Below, one piece after another: positions 16,432 through 25,107 of a stretch of DNA of 48,344 bases (positions are counted from its first letter, which is position 1; each line of letters opens with the position of its first letter). Below the pieces are notes generated by a model. That model was not told where the DNA came from. It saw only the letters and a program-made list of their open reading frames with translations, and made no database searches. The DNA comes from Thermodesulfobacteriota bacterium (GTDB taxonomy: Bacteria; Desulfobacterota; BSN033; UBA1163), in assembly GCA_026415035.1 (NCBI GenBank), contig JAOAHX010000023.1, positions 1-48,344 on the forward strand. Reading direction: 5' to 3'. The translations under genes were made by a program, and so were the position numbers.

Positions 16432-16995
16432 TCAGCCGAGGACCTTCCCGAGGAATTTTCTGAAGTAATCGATCCCCGAGACCACGGCCAGGATCAGGGC
16501 CAACCAGAGAAGGACCATCCCGATCAGCTGGAAGTCGACCGACAGAATTGAGCCCGGCAGGAGGAGAAAGAAGACGGAGGCCATCTCGAAGGCGGTCTTG
16601 TATTTCCCGATCGGGCTCGCAGAGATGACGATCCCTTCGGTGATGGCCATCCCCCTTAATCCGGTCACCGCGATCTCCCGGCCGACGATCACGATCACCA
16701 TCCAGGAGGGAATCCCCCTGCAGGGGATCAGGCCGATCAGGGCTGTCACGATCAGGAGTTTATCGGCCAGGGGATCGAAGAATTTTCCAAGGACCGTGAC
16801 CCGTTTCTGACGTCTCGCAAAGTAGCCGTCCACCCAGTCGGTGAGGGCCACGAGGAGAAAGAGGAAGGCCGACAGGATCTGAAAGGCCTTCTCCGTCCGG
16901 TAGAGGAAGAAAAGAACGAAGGGGATGGCCACGATCCGAATGGCCGTCACTCCATTCGGCAGGCTCAACAATTGATTCCAACCGGTATGGGTCAT
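16432..16995 (-). CDS. pgsA: CDP-diacylglycerol-glycerol-3-phosphate 3-phosphatidyltransferase
   Basis: This 187-residue integral membrane enzyme makes phosphatidylglycerophosphate, the committed step to phosphatidylglycerol and cardiolipin. The CDP-alcohol phosphotransferase signature is complete: D-W-V-D-G-Y-F-A-R-R near residues 52-61, then G-K-F-F-D-P-L-A-D-K, giving the D-G-x2-A-R-x8-G-x3-D-x3-D pattern. Four to six hydrophobic segments surround it. LPNGVTAIRIVAIPFVLFF at the N-terminus is typical of PgsA. The lytic transglycosylase gene lies just upstream on the same strand, 16 bases away. Confidence 0.93.
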   Translation of the reverse strand: MTHTGWNQLLSLPNGVTAIRIVAIPFVLFFLYRTEKAFQILSAFLFLLVALTDWVDGYFARRQKRVTVLGKFFDPLADKLLIVTALIGLIPCRGIPSWMVIVIVGREIAVTGLRGMAITEGIVISASPIGKYKTAFEMASVFFLLLPGSILSVDFQLIGMVLLWLALILAVVSGIDYFRKFLGKVLG

Positions 16996-17011
16996 CCGAG
17001 AGGGGAACCGA

Positions 17012-17614
17012 TCAATGTTTATAGAGCTGATAATAGGTCAAGACTTTCCGCACATAATCGATGGTCTCTCGATAAGGCGGGATGGCTCGCAACTCCGATA
17101 CGATCTTCTCTCCCGCGTTGTAAGCGGCGAGCGAGAGGCGGAGGTCGTTGTTGAAGAGAGAGAGGAGGTATTTAAAGTACCGAACGCCCCCGTCGATGTT
17201 CTCCCTCGGGTTGAAAACGTTGGCCACGTTCATCCGCTGGGCGGTCTCAGGCATCAACTGCATCAACCCCATGGCCCCTTTCCTCGAAACGGCCTGGGGA
17301 TTGAAACCCGATTCGACCCGGATCATGGCCTTGAGCAGCGCGAAGTCGATGTTGTACCTCCTTGCGAATTCTTCGATCAACCCGTCGAACCGGTTTTGAA
17401 GAGGGTCGGAGGCCCCGGCTCGATAGGCAACCTCCTCGGCCCCCCCGTCATCTCGGGCTTCCTTGATATAGAGTTTGAACCTGGCATCCGGCGGGCAGTT
17501 CGTAAAATGGACCACGCCGTTCTCATCCACCCACTTGTAGATTCCGGCCGAAGAGCTACCGGGATTGAGAAGAAGCCCTCCGATGAGGATCGAGAGGATG
17601 ACCAGGGGGATCAA
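17012..17614 (-). CDS. Periplasmic lytic transglycosylase (SLT domain) with DUF4124-like N-terminus
   Basis: The product has 200 residues. It begins with a short hydrophobic signal segment (IPLVILSILIGGLLLN). A DUF4124-like motif, GIYKWVDENGVVHFTNCPPD, follows near residues 24-43. The SLT domain covers the C-terminal ~130 residues, with catalytic Glu in MIRVESGFNPQAVSRKGAMG, then LMQLMPETA and AAYNAGE. Such enzymes cleave peptidoglycan glycan strands to 1,6-anhydro-muropeptides. The gap downstream to pgsA is short, but a functional link is not evident. Confidence 0.9.
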   Translation of the reverse strand: MIPLVILSILIGGLLLNPGSSSAGIYKWVDENGVVHFTNCPPDARFKLYIKEARDDGGAEEVAYRAGASDPLQNRFDGLIEEFARRYNIDFALLKAMIRVESGFNPQAVSRKGAMGLMQLMPETAQRMNVANVFNPRENIDGGVRYFKYLLSLFNNDLRLSLAAYNAGEKIVSELRAIPPYRETIDYVRKVLTYYQLYKH

Positions 17615-17760
17615 AAAATGGGCCTCCTTTGAAGGAAGATGCTAAAATTCTTACCAGTTTTTCTCGGATCTGTCAATATCGGTCTTTTAATTTCCTTTTG
17701 GATTCAATGGGTTTTGAGAGAGACGCCAGATCCCCTCGCCTTGACCCGACTCCCGATAAT

Positions 17761-20700
17761 TTAAGAATGCAAACCTCGTGCCTTCCTTCCCCTCAAGGTC
17801 TTCCCCAACCCGATCTTGAGGTCATCGATCAAGGTATAGGCCACCGGGATGACGAAGAGGGTCAGGAGGGTCGAGGCAAACATCCCGCCGAAGGTCGCCC
17901 GGCCCATTCCAGCCCTCAGCTCGCCACCGGCGCTATATCCCAAGGCCACCGGCAGGACGCCGAACATGGTGGTCACCGCCGTCATCAGAATGGGTCTAAG
18001 CCTCACCGGCGCCGCCTGGAGGAGGGCAGCCTCCCTCTCCATCCCCCTCTCCCTCAACTGGTTCGTATAATCGACCAGGAGGATCGAATTCTTGATCACC
18101 AGGGCCGTCAAGGTGATCATGCCGATCATGCTGATGATGGAGATCGTATCGCCGGTGACATAGAGCGCACCAAAGGCCCCAACCGTGCTCAGGGGAAGGG
18201 CGAGCATCACCGTCAGGGGGTGGAGGAAGCTGTTGAACTGCATGGCGAGGACGATATAGATGATGACGATGGCCTGGATGAGGGCCTGGATCAGGTATCG
18301 AAAAGATTCCCGGAAGGCCTCTGCCTGGCCGAAAAAACTGTGGGAATAACCGGCGGGGAGATATCTTTTTGCCAGGGCCTCGGCCTCCTGGATCGCCTCA
18401 CCCAAGGTCTTCCCCGGCCCTGTATCGGCATAGAGGGTGGCGCTTCGCTGCCGGTCTTTCCGGGTGATCACATTGGGGCCCACCCCCTCCTCGACCTTCA
18501 CGACTTGGGCCAGTTTGATCAGCCCGCCCTTGGGGGTCCGCAGGGTGATCTGACCGATATCGTCCGGAGACATCCTCTGATCCTGGATCAGCCTCATCCT
18601 CACATCGTACCGCTTAGCCCGTTCGACGTCCTTAAATTTCGAAACCTCCTGCCCTCCGACCATCTGAAGGATGGAGAGGGAGATCTCCCGGACATCCACA
18701 CCGAGATCGGAGGCCCTCTCCCGATCAATATAGACCCTCACCTCCGGTTTGGTCAGCTCGATGTCCGAACTGATGTCGACGAATCCCTTCAGGTTGAGCA
18801 TCTCTCCCATGATCTGGTTGGCGATCTTCTCGAGTTCCCGGATGTCCGGCCCCTTGAGGTCAAGCTGAAGAGGGGCTCCCCGTCTCCCTCCCAGGGCGAC
18901 CGGTTCGAAATCCTCCACATAGGCCCTGACCCCGGGCACGGTCTTGAATCTCTCCCGGAGGGCGGCCATGATCTCGTGCTGAGAACGCTCCCTTTCGTTC
19001 CGATCCCTCAGGGCGACCATCAAAGTCCCCTTGTGCACCTCCTTCCGGGCGCCCACCCCGATCGCCGAAAAGACGCTCTTGACCTCGGGAAGGCCGAGGA
19101 TCATGGCCTCGAGCCTCTCCATCCTCTCGTCCGTGTATTGAAGGGAAGACCCGGTGGGGGCCTCCACGTGGACGATGAAGCGGCTCTCATCCGATTTCGG
19201 GACGAACTCCGTTTTAAGTTGCTTGAGGATCCAGAGGCTGCCGAGGAAGACGAGCCCCGCCACGAGAAGGACCATCCATCGATGGCTCAAACAGAATCGA
19301 AGGGCCTTTCGATAGCGTCCCTCCAGCCTTTCGTAGGAGGTGTGAAAGAGGTGGTAAAGCCGGCCATGGCTTGCCTCGACCCTGAGAAACCTTGAGCAGA
19401 GCATCGGGATGAACAGAAGGGCCACGACCAAGGAGGCGACGACCGACGTGGCCACCGTAACGCCAAATTGGAAGAAGAAGCGGCCGATGATCCCGCCCAT
19501 GAACGCCACAGGGAGAAAGACCGCTACAATCGAGAAGGTCGCCGCCGCGGCCGCAAAGGCGATCTCCGAGGTTCCCTCCCTGGCCGCCCTCATGGGATCC
19601 TTTCCCTCCTCCATATGACGGTAGCAATTTTCGAGGACGATGATGGCGTCGTCGATCACCACCCCCACCATCATGGAGAGGGCCAGCATGGTCATGTAGT
19701 TCCGGGTAAACCCCATGAAATACATGATCCCGAAGCTCGAGATGAGCGAGGTCGGAATAGCCACGGCGGTGATGAGGGTGGTGCGAAGGTTGAGTAGAAA
19801 GACGATCATCACCGCAGCGGCCAGCAGCCCTCCCAAGAAGACGTCATAGGAGACATCGGAGATGGCCTCCTCGATGAAGGTGGAGGAGTCGAAGGAGAGG
19901 GCGATCTCCACCCCCTGCGGAAGGGATCTCTGGATCTCGGGGAGTTTCGCCTTGACGATCCGGGCCACCTCCACCACATTGGCCCCGGACCGCGGGACGA
20001 TGCTCAGGCCGACGGACGGAATCCCGTTAAACCGGGCGATGGACCGAAGGGGCTCGACCCCGTCCTCGGCCCAGCCGACGTCCTTCAAACGGACCGGGCC
20101 GCCGTTCTGATAGGAGAGGATGAGCTGGTTGAATTCCTCGATATTGCGAAGCTCCCCCAAATTCCGGACGGTAAATTCCCGATCGACGCTCTCGATCAGC
20201 CCCCCGGGAAGCTCGATATTCTTCTCCCGCAAGGCCCGGGCGATATCGGTTGGGGTGAGGCGATGGGCCTCCAGCCTCCTCCGATCCAGCCAGATCCGGA
20301 TCTCGCGCTTCGCATACCCCTCCAGTCGAATCGTCCCCACGCCCTTGATCGACTCCAGCTGGGGCTTGACGATCTCGTCCGCGATCAGCCCCAGCTTCTG
20401 GAGGGGCAGCTGCCCCTTCATGGCGATCCAGAGGATGGGCATCGCATTGATGTCGAGCTTATCGATGATGGGCGGGTCGATGTCCGACGGAAGCCTCCTC
20501 TTGGCCAGATCGACCTTCGCCCGCACATCCTGGACCGCCGAGTCGATATCCCGGTAGAGTTCGAACTCCACCACGATCTGGGAAAAACCGTAACCGCTCG
20601 TCGAGGTGATGTGCTTGACCCCCTCGATCGTGTTGATCTCCTCTTCGATCGGATCGGTCACATCGGTGTCCATCACCTCGGGCGCGGCCCCCACCAGGGT

Positions 20701-20847
20701 CGTCGTGACGGTCACGTAGGGAAAATCGACCTGCGGAAAGAGATCGATTCCGAGGCGTTGGAAGCCGAGGAGGCCGAAAAAGACCGTGGCCACGATGACC
20801 ATCGTGGCCACCACAGGCCTCCGGACGGAGAGATCGGAAAGAAACAT
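17761..20847 (-). CDS. RND efflux pump inner-membrane transporter (AcrB/HAE1 type)
   Basis: At 1028 residues this is full length for the HAE1 branch of RND pumps. It opens with MFLSDLSVRRPVVATMV and GIDLFPQVDFPYVTV. The proton-relay aspartates are in GVVIDDAIIVLEN (TM4) and the matching lysine in LTALVIKNSILLVDYTNQL (TM10). Duplicated twelve-helix topology with two large periplasmic loops is apparent. It follows the adaptor gene by 16 bases and ends the tetR-tolC-adaptor-pump operon. Substrates are probably hydrophobic compounds; aromatic acids or solvents are a guess from the aromatic-degradation setting. Confidence 0.95.
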   Translation of the reverse strand: MFLSDLSVRRPVVATMVIVATVFFGLLGFQRLGIDLFPQVDFPYVTVTTTLVGAAPEVMDTDVTDPIEEEINTIEGVKHITSTSGYGFSQIVVEFELYRDIDSAVQDVRAKVDLAKRRLPSDIDPPIIDKLDINAMPILWIAMKGQLPLQKLGLIADEIVKPQLESIKGVGTIRLEGYAKREIRIWLDRRRLEAHRLTPTDIARALREKNIELPGGLIESVDREFTVRNLGELRNIEEFNQLILSYQNGGPVRLKDVGWAEDGVEPLRSIARFNGIPSVGLSIVPRSGANVVEVARIVKAKLPEIQRSLPQGVEIALSFDSSTFIEEAISDVSYDVFLGGLLAAAVMIVFLLNLRTTLITAVAIPTSLISSFGIMYFMGFTRNYMTMLALSMMVGVVIDDAIIVLENCYRHMEEGKDPMRAAREGTSEIAFAAAAATFSIVAVFLPVAFMGGIIGRFFFQFGVTVATSVVASLVVALLFIPMLCSRFLRVEASHGRLYHLFHTSYERLEGRYRKALRFCLSHRWMVLLVAGLVFLGSLWILKQLKTEFVPKSDESRFIVHVEAPTGSSLQYTDERMERLEAMILGLPEVKSVFSAIGVGARKEVHKGTLMVALRDRNERERSQHEIMAALRERFKTVPGVRAYVEDFEPVALGGRRGAPLQLDLKGPDIRELEKIANQIMGEMLNLKGFVDISSDIELTKPEVRVYIDRERASDLGVDVREISLSILQMVGGQEVSKFKDVERAKRYDVRMRLIQDQRMSPDDIGQITLRTPKGGLIKLAQVVKVEEGVGPNVITRKDRQRSATLYADTGPGKTLGEAIQEAEALAKRYLPAGYSHSFFGQAEAFRESFRYLIQALIQAIVIIYIVLAMQFNSFLHPLTVMLALPLSTVGAFGALYVTGDTISIISMIGMITLTALVIKNSILLVDYTNQLRERGMEREAALLQAAPVRLRPILMTAVTTMFGVLPVALGYSAGGELRAGMGRATFGGMFASTLLTLFVIPVAYTLIDDLKIGLGKTLRGRKARGLHS

Positions 20848-20863
20848 CGCCTTCCCTCGGAGA

Positions 20864-21976
20864 TTATTTCCGGCCGAGGTTGACCTTCAGGCCTTCCCGG
20901 AGCTGCTCGTGGCCGGCCACGACCACGCGCTCCCCCGGCTTCAGACCTTTGGAGATTTCCGCTTGGCCGTCGGCCCTCATCCCTATGGCCACCTCCCTTC
21001 GATGGGCCACCCCATCCTCGACCACATAGACATAAGGTTTCCCCTCGTGGCTCAGGAGGGCCGATTCGGGGATGAGAATCCCCTCTACAGGCTTGCCCGC
21101 CGGGATGGTCACCTCGGCAGAGAACCCGGGTTTAAGCCGAAATTGAGGATTCGAGACGATAGCCTTGACCCGGACATTTCTTGTGGCAGGATCGGCCGTC
21201 GGGCTGATCATCTGAAGGAGGGCGAAGTGCCTCTCCGCCGGAAGGGGTTTGACCGAAAAGGTGATTCGGGCCCCCGCCTGGATCCTTCCGACCCAGTCTT
21301 CGGGGATGTGAAATTCGAGCTCCAGGGGGTCCATCTGGACAATCCGGAGGATCTCGTCCTTCGGCGCCACATTGACGTGTTCGCCTGTGGCGGCGAGCTT
21401 CAGATTGACCACTCCGTCGATCGGGGAGAGGAGCTGGTGATCGGAGAGGTTCTGCCGGGCCAGATGGAGCTCGGCCCTCGCCAGGTCGAGCCTCGCCTCG
21501 TCCAGCTTCACCCTCAGGAGGAGGTCGTCAAAGGTCTGCTGGGAGATGACCTTCGACTCCAGGAGCCTCTGATATCGGGCCAGGGTGGTCTGGCTTGTCA
21601 CCAGGGCGGCCTCCGCCTCCCGGAGCCTCGCCTCGGCCCGCTCTAACTGGAGCCTCGCATCGACGTCATCGAGCTCCACCAAGATCTGACCCTTCCGGAC
21701 GGGATCTCCCTCCCTGACAAAGATCCTTTTGATGATCCCCGCCTTCTTCGGGCTGAGGACCACCTGTTCGGGGGTCCGGAGGGTCCCGATCGCCGTGAGG
21801 GTGCTAACAATCGGCCTGGGATTCACCTCGAGGACCTCCACCCACCGTTCCTCGACCGACTGAGCCAGAGGTCCTTCGGTCTTGCTCGCCCCTTTCGATC
21901 CACACCCGGCGAGGACGAGCAGTAGCCCAATGAAGAGCAACCCCCTCGCTCCAAACCTTTTCACTTCGGGCTTCAC
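20864..21976 (-). CDS. RND periplasmic adaptor lipoprotein (MFP family)
   Basis: This 370-residue protein has a lipoprotein signal peptide with lipobox LVLAGC near residue 25. It has the biotinyl-lipoyl-like halves (GIIKRIFVREGDPVRKGQIL and LLSPIDGVVNLKLAATGEHV) around a coiled-coil hairpin rich in Arg, Glu and Leu (LERAEARLREAEAALVTSQT...). A beta-barrel and membrane-proximal domain with IPESALLSHEGKPYVYVVEDG follow. It bridges the pump and the outer-membrane channel. Neighbours on both sides are those partners. Confidence 0.95.
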   Translation of the reverse strand: MKPEVKRFGARGLLFIGLLLVLAGCGSKGASKTEGPLAQSVEERWVEVLEVNPRPIVSTLTAIGTLRTPEQVVLSPKKAGIIKRIFVREGDPVRKGQILVELDDVDARLQLERAEARLREAEAALVTSQTTLARYQRLLESKVISQQTFDDLLLRVKLDEARLDLARAELHLARQNLSDHQLLSPIDGVVNLKLAATGEHVNVAPKDEILRIVQMDPLELEFHIPEDWVGRIQAGARITFSVKPLPAERHFALLQMISPTADPATRNVRVKAIVSNPQFRLKPGFSAEVTIPAGKPVEGILIPESALLSHEGKPYVYVVEDGVAHRREVAIGMRADGQAEISKGLKPGERVVVAGHEQLREGLKVNLGRK

Positions 21977-22009
21977 AGGTTCTCCTTCTTGTCGACCCCT
22001 TCCGCCTCC

Positions 22010-23326
22010 TCACATTCGGCCCATGGCCCGCTCCAGTTTTGCCTTGGCGATGTTAAACTCACTCAGGGCCCCATAGTAGTTGACCCTCGCCTGGGCCAGC
22101 AGGGTGACCGCATCGAGCACATCGGTGGCCGTGGCGACCTGATGTTTGTAGCGCTCCTCGTTCATCCTCAAATTCTCCTCCGCCTGTTCGATCGCCTTCT
22201 CGGCCACGCGGATGTTCTTCTCGGCAACGACCATCGCCTGATAACCGCTCTTCACCTCCAGGGCGATCCCCTCCACCAGCTCCGTCTTGGCGAGCTCGGC
22301 CTGGGAAAGCTTCACCTTGCTCTCCCCCACCTTGTAGGCGGTCTTCCCCCAATCGCCCAGGGTGAGGGTCGCCTGGGCCTGGATGGTCCACCGTTCTCCG
22401 CGTGTCCCGCCCACGAGCAGGGGCTCCTCGGAGACCCGGGTATAATTGCCGGCGAGGTTGATGGAGGGATAGAGATTGCTCTTGGCGATCTTCACCGCCT
22501 CCTTGGCCTGTTCGATCTTCAACTCGGCGGTCCGGATCTCCGGCCGCTGGCGAAGGGCCTCCTGAAGGGACTCTTCATAGGTCAACGGAAAAGGGGTGTA
22601 GCTGAGGATATCGACGATCTTCAGAGGGGTGTCGAGTTCGTTTCGCAAGAGGAGATTGAAGGCGGCCTTCGCCAGGACGAGATCGCTTTCCGCCTTCACC
22701 AGTCCCTGTCTGGCATTGGCCAGGCGGACCTCGGCCTGAAGGAGATCGTTTTTCGCCACCAGACCCACCTCGAAGAAGGCCCGGGCCACTTCCAGCTGGG
22801 CCTCGAACTGTTTGACGGTCTGACGGGCCACCTCCAAGAACTTCTCGGCCCTCAGAATGTTAAAATAGTCCTCCTTCACCTGTAGGACGATGTCGCGTTT
22901 GACCCTCTCCACGTCGACCTTCGAGAGATCGACGCCCAATTTTTCGACCCGATAATTGGAGATCAGGGCTCCTCCGGCGAAGAGGGGCTGGGTGATCGTG
23001 GTGCCCAGGCTGAAGACCTCCCGATCGGTATTGACCACGCCCACGCCGGGAACCGAGACCGGCGAAAACCCCACGGTGACCGGATGGTTGTAAAAGGTAT
23101 ATCCATATTGTCCTGTCCATTTGGCGAGGAGATCGGTGAAGGCCCCTCTCCTTCTCAGCTCCGACCCCTTCACCCCCTCCATCGTGGAGCGAAGCTTCAG
23201 ATTCCGCTCCAAGGCCAGCCGGATGCTTTCCTCAAGGGTGAGCGCTTTTCCGACGTCCTGGGCCTCGACCCTGAAGGCCAACAGAAGGATCCCTATCAGC
23301 ATCCCCAACCACCTTTTGATCGCCAT
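22010..23326 (-). CDS. TolC-family outer-membrane efflux channel
   Basis: The product has 438 residues with a signal peptide (MLIGILLLAFRVEA). It shows the duplicated OEP architecture, with long alpha-helical repeats such as LTLEESIRLALERNLKLRSTM and the second-half equivalent ESLQEALRQRPEIRTAELKI. It would form the trimeric periplasm-spanning duct for the pump encoded downstream. It starts 19 bases after the tetR stop. Confidence 0.93.
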   Translation of the reverse strand: MAIKRWLGMLIGILLLAFRVEAQDVGKALTLEESIRLALERNLKLRSTMEGVKGSELRRRGAFTDLLAKWTGQYGYTFYNHPVTVGFSPVSVPGVGVVNTDREVFSLGTTITQPLFAGGALISNYRVEKLGVDLSKVDVERVKRDIVLQVKEDYFNILRAEKFLEVARQTVKQFEAQLEVARAFFEVGLVAKNDLLQAEVRLANARQGLVKAESDLVLAKAAFNLLLRNELDTPLKIVDILSYTPFPLTYEESLQEALRQRPEIRTAELKIEQAKEAVKIAKSNLYPSINLAGNYTRVSEEPLLVGGTRGERWTIQAQATLTLGDWGKTAYKVGESKVKLSQAELAKTELVEGIALEVKSGYQAMVVAEKNIRVAEKAIEQAEENLRMNEERYKHQVATATDVLDAVTLLAQARVNYYGALSEFNIAKAKLERAMGRM

Positions 23327-23345
23327 CGGTCCCCGGCCTCCTTTC

Positions 23346-23957
23346 TCAACGTTTTGCCCCTCTTAAGAAGATCTCGAGAATGGTCGCTGCCTTGGACGGA
23401 AGGGAGTAGGGTTTGGGATGGATCATCCATTCGAAAATGAAGGAGTGGACGATCCCTTCAAAGGCATGGGCCAGGTCGAGGGGGTCCATCGGTTTGAACT
23501 CGCCCCTCTTCATCCCTTGTTTGAAGACCTGACTGAGAAGATGGAGGTATCGGACCATCTTATCGTGGATCTTCTTGCCGTACTCCTCCTTGATGAGCCA
23601 GGCGAAGCGACTGCTCTCGGAGGTGTAGATCTTGAAAAAATCCCGGTTTCGCTCCATGAATTCCAATTGAAGGCTCAAGACCCTTTCGATCCGCTCCAGG
23701 GCGGGGGCCTTTCTCCGGAGCTCGGCCTGGATCTTCCGATAGATCTCATCGGTCTTCTCATCGATGAGGGTGAAGTAGAGTTCCTCCTTCGATTTGAAAT
23801 AGGTGTAGAGCGTCCCCGTTCCGAACTCGGCCGCCTGGGCGATCTCGCTCATGGGGGTATGGTAAAACCCCTTGGCCGCAAAGAGCCTCTCGGCGGCCCG
23901 AAGGATCTCCTCCCGGTGGGTGAGGCGTTCTTTCTCCCGGCGGGTCAGGGTCTTCAT
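23346..23957 (-). CDS. TetR/AcrR-family repressor of the efflux operon
   Basis: The product has 203 residues. The N-terminal HTH reads ILRAAERLFAAKGFYHTPMSEI with AAEFGTGTLYTYFKSKEEL. The C-terminal domain is a ligand-binding helical bundle. The gene is first in the tetR-tolC-adaptor-pump operon, so it probably represses itself and the pump from the inverted repeats just upstream. The ATG at 23957 has an AAAGGGG ribosome site. Confidence 0.92.
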   Translation of the reverse strand: MKTLTRREKERLTHREEILRAAERLFAAKGFYHTPMSEIAQAAEFGTGTLYTYFKSKEELYFTLIDEKTDEIYRKIQAELRRKAPALERIERVLSLQLEFMERNRDFFKIYTSESSRFAWLIKEEYGKKIHDKMVRYLHLLSQVFKQGMKRGEFKPMDPLDLAHAFEGIVHSFIFEWMIHPKPYSLPSKAATILEIFLRGAKR

Positions 23958-23965
23958 GAAGCCCC

Positions 23966-24018
23966 TTTCATTTTGGGAAATGAAAATTCATTTTTTGAAC
24001 CGATATTCATTTTTAAAA
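23966..24018 (-). promoter_or_regulatory. Candidate TetR operator/promoter region
   Basis: Directly upstream of tetR lie TTTCATTT-TGGG-AAATGAAA (23966-23985) and the overlapping ATGAA-AA-TTCAT, plus a third ATTCATTTTT near 24005. These repeated ATGAAT-type half sites are what a TetR dimer would be expected to bind, overlapping the tetR promoter and leader. Confidence 0.55.
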
Positions 24019-24498
24019 CAAACCCGGAAGGATGTCAACCTCCTCCGGGCCAGGCTCCCAGATCTCCCCGGGCCCGAGGATATGGAGGACCCGCCATCCC
24101 CGCCGGATCAGCTCCTCTGAGATCCATCGCCGGTGACATCGCCACGGAAACCTCTCCGCGCAGAAGAAGGCCGTCCGCCTCTTTTGACCGATCCTCTCCA
24201 GCCGTCCCATCCCTCTCCGGAAGGCCTCGCTGGCCATGTGGCGGAGATAGCCTTCCTTTCGGAAGCCGCCCAGTTCCTCCCCCAAATAGAGGTAACCGAT
24301 CCCCTCGGAGGCGAGTTCTCGAGAGAGGACCGGCCTCGAAAAGTGGGGAAAGCGGCTTTGCGGAAAGCTCCGGACATCGACGCCGACCTCGATGGCGTGT
24401 TCCCGGAGGAGGTCGACGAATTCCCTGAGGGAGCGGCGGCTCGTCCCCAAGGAGTAGATCACCCGGGGAGCCTTAGGCATCGGAGGGGAGGCTGACAA
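24013..24498 (-). CDS. DUF488 family protein
   Basis: The protein has up to 161 residues. It carries the DUF488 signatures YSLGTSRRSLREFVDLLREH and DVRSFPQSRFPHFSR, and a CAERFPWRCHRRWISEEL segment with the conserved Cys, Cys and His residues. Function is unknown; the family has been placed near DNA-repair and nucleotide-related genes in archaea. The open frame starts at a TTG at 24498, inside the end of the PhoU-like gene. An alternative ATG at 24480 overlaps that gene's stop codon. Either start implies translational coupling. Confidence 0.8.
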   Translation of the reverse strand: MSASPPMPKAPRVIYSLGTSRRSLREFVDLLREHAIEVGVDVRSFPQSRFPHFSRPVLSRELASEGIGYLYLGEELGGFRKEGYLRHMASEAFRRGMGRLERIGQKRRTAFFCAERFPWRCHRRWISEELIRRGWRVLHILGPGEIWEPGPEEVDILPGLF

Positions 24499-25090
24499 GC
24501 TTGCCGCTCACCTCCAGGGTGTGAAAGATGATCCCCTTGAGGGATTCGAGGAGCCCGAGATAGATGGGGGAGGACTTCGGCATGCAGATCCCCTGGATCA
24601 ACCGTTCTTCGTGGGCTTCCGAGAACCCGTTGGCGATCTTCAGGATGGACCGCACCTGTTCTCCGATGTGTTGGGCAAGGAATTTATTCCGGGTGCGGAT
24701 GAGGTCGGGAAGATTCTCGAGCAGGTCCATCGCCACCTGAAAGACCTCGTTGACCTCCTTCACGGCCCGATCGCTGAAGAGAATGTGTTGCCTCACCATC
24801 GCCCTCAGGCGATCGACCATCCCCTCCATATTATAGAGCATCCGCTCGAAGATCGAGCTCAGGGAGAGGTAGGGTTTGGCCCAATCCCGCCCCCCTTCGG
24901 TGTGGGTGGACCCCTTCTGGATCAGAAATCCCGTCAGGTCAGTGAGCTCGCTCCGGATCTCTCCGATGGCCCGCTCCGCCTCCTCGATCGCCTCCATCTT
25001 GAGCGTCCGAAATCCCTTAAAGATCAGCTCCAGCAGGTGGAGCTCGCTCCGGCAGAGTTGGATCAATCGCTCCTCAACCTCCCTCTCCAT
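24473..25090 (-). CDS. PhoU-like helical protein
   Basis: The product has 205 residues, almost wholly alpha-helical with repeated acidic and hydrophobic heptads (LFKGFRTLKMEAIEEAERAI-like segments and MVDRLRAMVRQHILFSDRAVKEVNEVF). The pattern fits the PhoU/DUF47 bundle in which metal-binding E/D residues pack between helices. No transporter domain is attached. It lies between endoQ-like and DUF488 genes. A phosphate-signalling role is not shown by the context. Confidence 0.6.
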   Translation of the reverse strand: MEREVEERLIQLCRSELHLLELIFKGFRTLKMEAIEEAERAIGEIRSELTDLTGFLIQKGSTHTEGGRDWAKPYLSLSSIFERMLYNMEGMVDRLRAMVRQHILFSDRAVKEVNEVFQVAMDLLENLPDLIRTRNKFLAQHIGEQVRSILKIANGFSEAHEERLIQGICMPKSSPIYLGLLESLKGIIFHTLEVSGKLVSLPSDA

Positions 25091-25107
25091 CGTCCTCTCC
25101 TTTCTCC

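Noticed and set aside
17629-19395. Plus-strand frame of 588 codons opposite the RND pump
   Set aside because: Antisense shadow; no motif.
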